This document shows, piece by piece, positions 63,109 to 64,000 of a stretch of DNA of 64,000 bases. A program made the position numbers and the translations under genes. Position 1 is the first letter of the stretch, and every line of letters begins with the position of its first letter. This DNA is from Stenotrophomonas sp. ATCM1_4 (GTDB lineage: Bacteria; Pseudomonadota; Gammaproteobacteria; Xanthomonadales; Xanthomonadaceae): assembly GCF_004348115.1 (NCBI RefSeq), contig NZ_QPFB01000001.1, positions 2,992,028 through 3,056,027 of the forward strand. The letters are read 5' to 3'. The notes below the pieces were generated by a model. The model saw only the letters and a list, made by a program, of their open reading frames with translations, did no database searches and was not told the DNA's origin.

Positions 63109-64000
63109 CAGTGGGGGTCTCCTGGCGTTTTTTCAGGCTCCAGGCTGGCCAGCAACGCTTCGCGCAGGGCCTGCCGGGAGGATTCGGTAAGGGGTTGGTC
63201 GTGCCGGTCGGTCAACTGGAACTGGTCTTCGGCGCGCTCGCCGAACGTGGCGATGCGCGCATCCTGCACGCGCAGTTGCTGGTCACGCAGGACATGCGCC
63301 ACGTCGGCCAGCAGGCCGGGGCGATCCGGCGCCACCAGGTTCAACAAGGTGCGGTCGGCATGCGTGGACTCGATGAACTCGATCCGCGGCGCGAAGCGGA
63401 AATGCTTGAGCTGGCGTGGCATCACCCGCCGCGCCGGCCGCAGGATCTGGATATTGCCGGCCAGCGCCTTGCGCAGCGCCGCCTCCAGCCGCGCGGTATC
63501 ACCATCGGCGAAGTTCACCGCCGGGGTCACTTCGAACGTATCGAAGATGGTGTCGTCCGGGCCGTCCAGCACGCGCGCGCGGTGGATGCCGTACCCGGCG
63601 CGGTCCAGCGTCATCACGATGGCGGCGAACAGGCCATCGCGGTCCAGCGAATGCACGAACACTTCCAGTGCATCGCTCTCCGGGGTGATGCGGCGCACCT
63701 TCACCAGCGTGCCGCCCTTGCGCACCTCCACCAGCGAGGCCGCCTGCCACACCAGCTGTTCGGGACGGAAGCGCAGGAAGCTCTCGTCCGGCATCGCCGC
63801 GAACTGGCGGTCGATCACCGCGTCGGCATGGCCGAGCAGCCGCATCTGCTCGCGCACGTTGTCACGTGCTTCCTGCACGCGCTCGGCTTCGGGCAAGGTG
63901 TGCTCGCCACCTTCGCGCAGCGCGCGACGGGTGGCGAAGTACAGGTCGGCCAGCAGGCGGTCCTTCCAGGCATTCCACAGCTTGGGGCTGGTGCCGGCGA
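63108..64000 (-). CDS. glnD: Bifunctional uridylyltransferase/uridylyl-removing enzyme GlnD, C-terminal part
   Basis: The visible 297 codons are the C-terminal third of GlnD and run off the right window edge. The sequence reads [20 protein letters not shown] just inside the edge, then [20 protein letters not shown] (first ACT domain) and [20 protein letters not shown] (second ACT domain), ending near PEKTPGDPH. GlnD modifies the PII proteins GlnB/GlnK in response to glutamine, which the ACT domains bind. The nucleotidyltransferase and HD domains lie outside the window. It is followed by dapD with a one-base overlap, a pairing common in Gammaproteobacteria. Confidence 0.95.

Overview
The window looks like chromosome from a Gammaproteobacterium of the family Xanthomonadaceae, most likely Stenotrophomonas. 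I infer this from the high GC (about two thirds), very strong third-position GC, the emrR-emrC-emrA-emrB order known from S. maltophilia, a lone opgH/hrpM-type glucosyltransferase, many exported peptidases and TonB receptors, and dense REP-like palindromes. Both window edges cut genes: xerC on the left and glnD on the right.

Layout. 1-2.1 kb: lptM-dapF-DUF484-xerC, the order also seen in E. coli. 2.2-11.3 kb: two exported prolyl-oligopeptidase-family enzymes around an aminotransferase, a lipocalin, a WYL regulator and a DUF481 outer-membrane protein. 11.5-17.7 kb: algR-hemC, an esterase, opgH, a DUF3817 protein and corA. 18-36.5 kb: exported or envelope proteins, including a TonB receptor beside a Tat-exported PhoD phosphatase, YncE- and S9-type proteins, TPR and lipoproteins, and a YcaQ-type DNA glycosylase. 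36.5-39.5 kb: TPP riboswitch, TonB receptor and PnuT, a thiamine-uptake unit. 40.9-44.6 kb: a lower-GC accessory patch with an HNH nuclease, a membrane protein, a RAYT transposase remnant and a 5'-truncated SIR2-type gene that ends exactly at a 3' fragment of tRNA-Leu. The intact tRNA-Leu(CAG) lies about 0.5 kb further on. 45.4-50.1 kb: emrRCAB efflux operon, divergent from parC. 52.8-57.2 kb: tpm, a bacterioferritin, a penicillin-acylase-family hydrolase and an exported RidA-like protein. 57.3-64 kb: asnB, a Sel1 lipoprotein, dapE, an ArsC/Spx-like protein, dapD and glnD.

The most interesting signal is upstream of asnB (asparagine synthetase). A 33-codon leader ORF (59125-59226, minus) carries nine Asn codons, five of them consecutive. 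It is followed by a hairpin with a seven-T run (59068-59098). A 10-base segment inside the leader (59142-59151) is perfectly complementary to the ascending arm of that hairpin, so it could form an antiterminator. No other gene needs a terminator there. This is the architecture of a ribosome-mediated attenuator that would sense charged tRNA-Asn. I know of no described asparagine leader-peptide attenuator for asnB.

Other notable points: a perfect palindrome filling the spacer of the likely emrR promoter; a repeat element translated in frame just before the autocatalytic Ser of the acylase; a 14-copy heptamer array; a duplicated parC 3' end; a Lys/Ala/Pro-rich extension on DapD; and a bacterioferritin with Thr at the haem-Met position. 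All calls come from reading the sequence; no database search was run.
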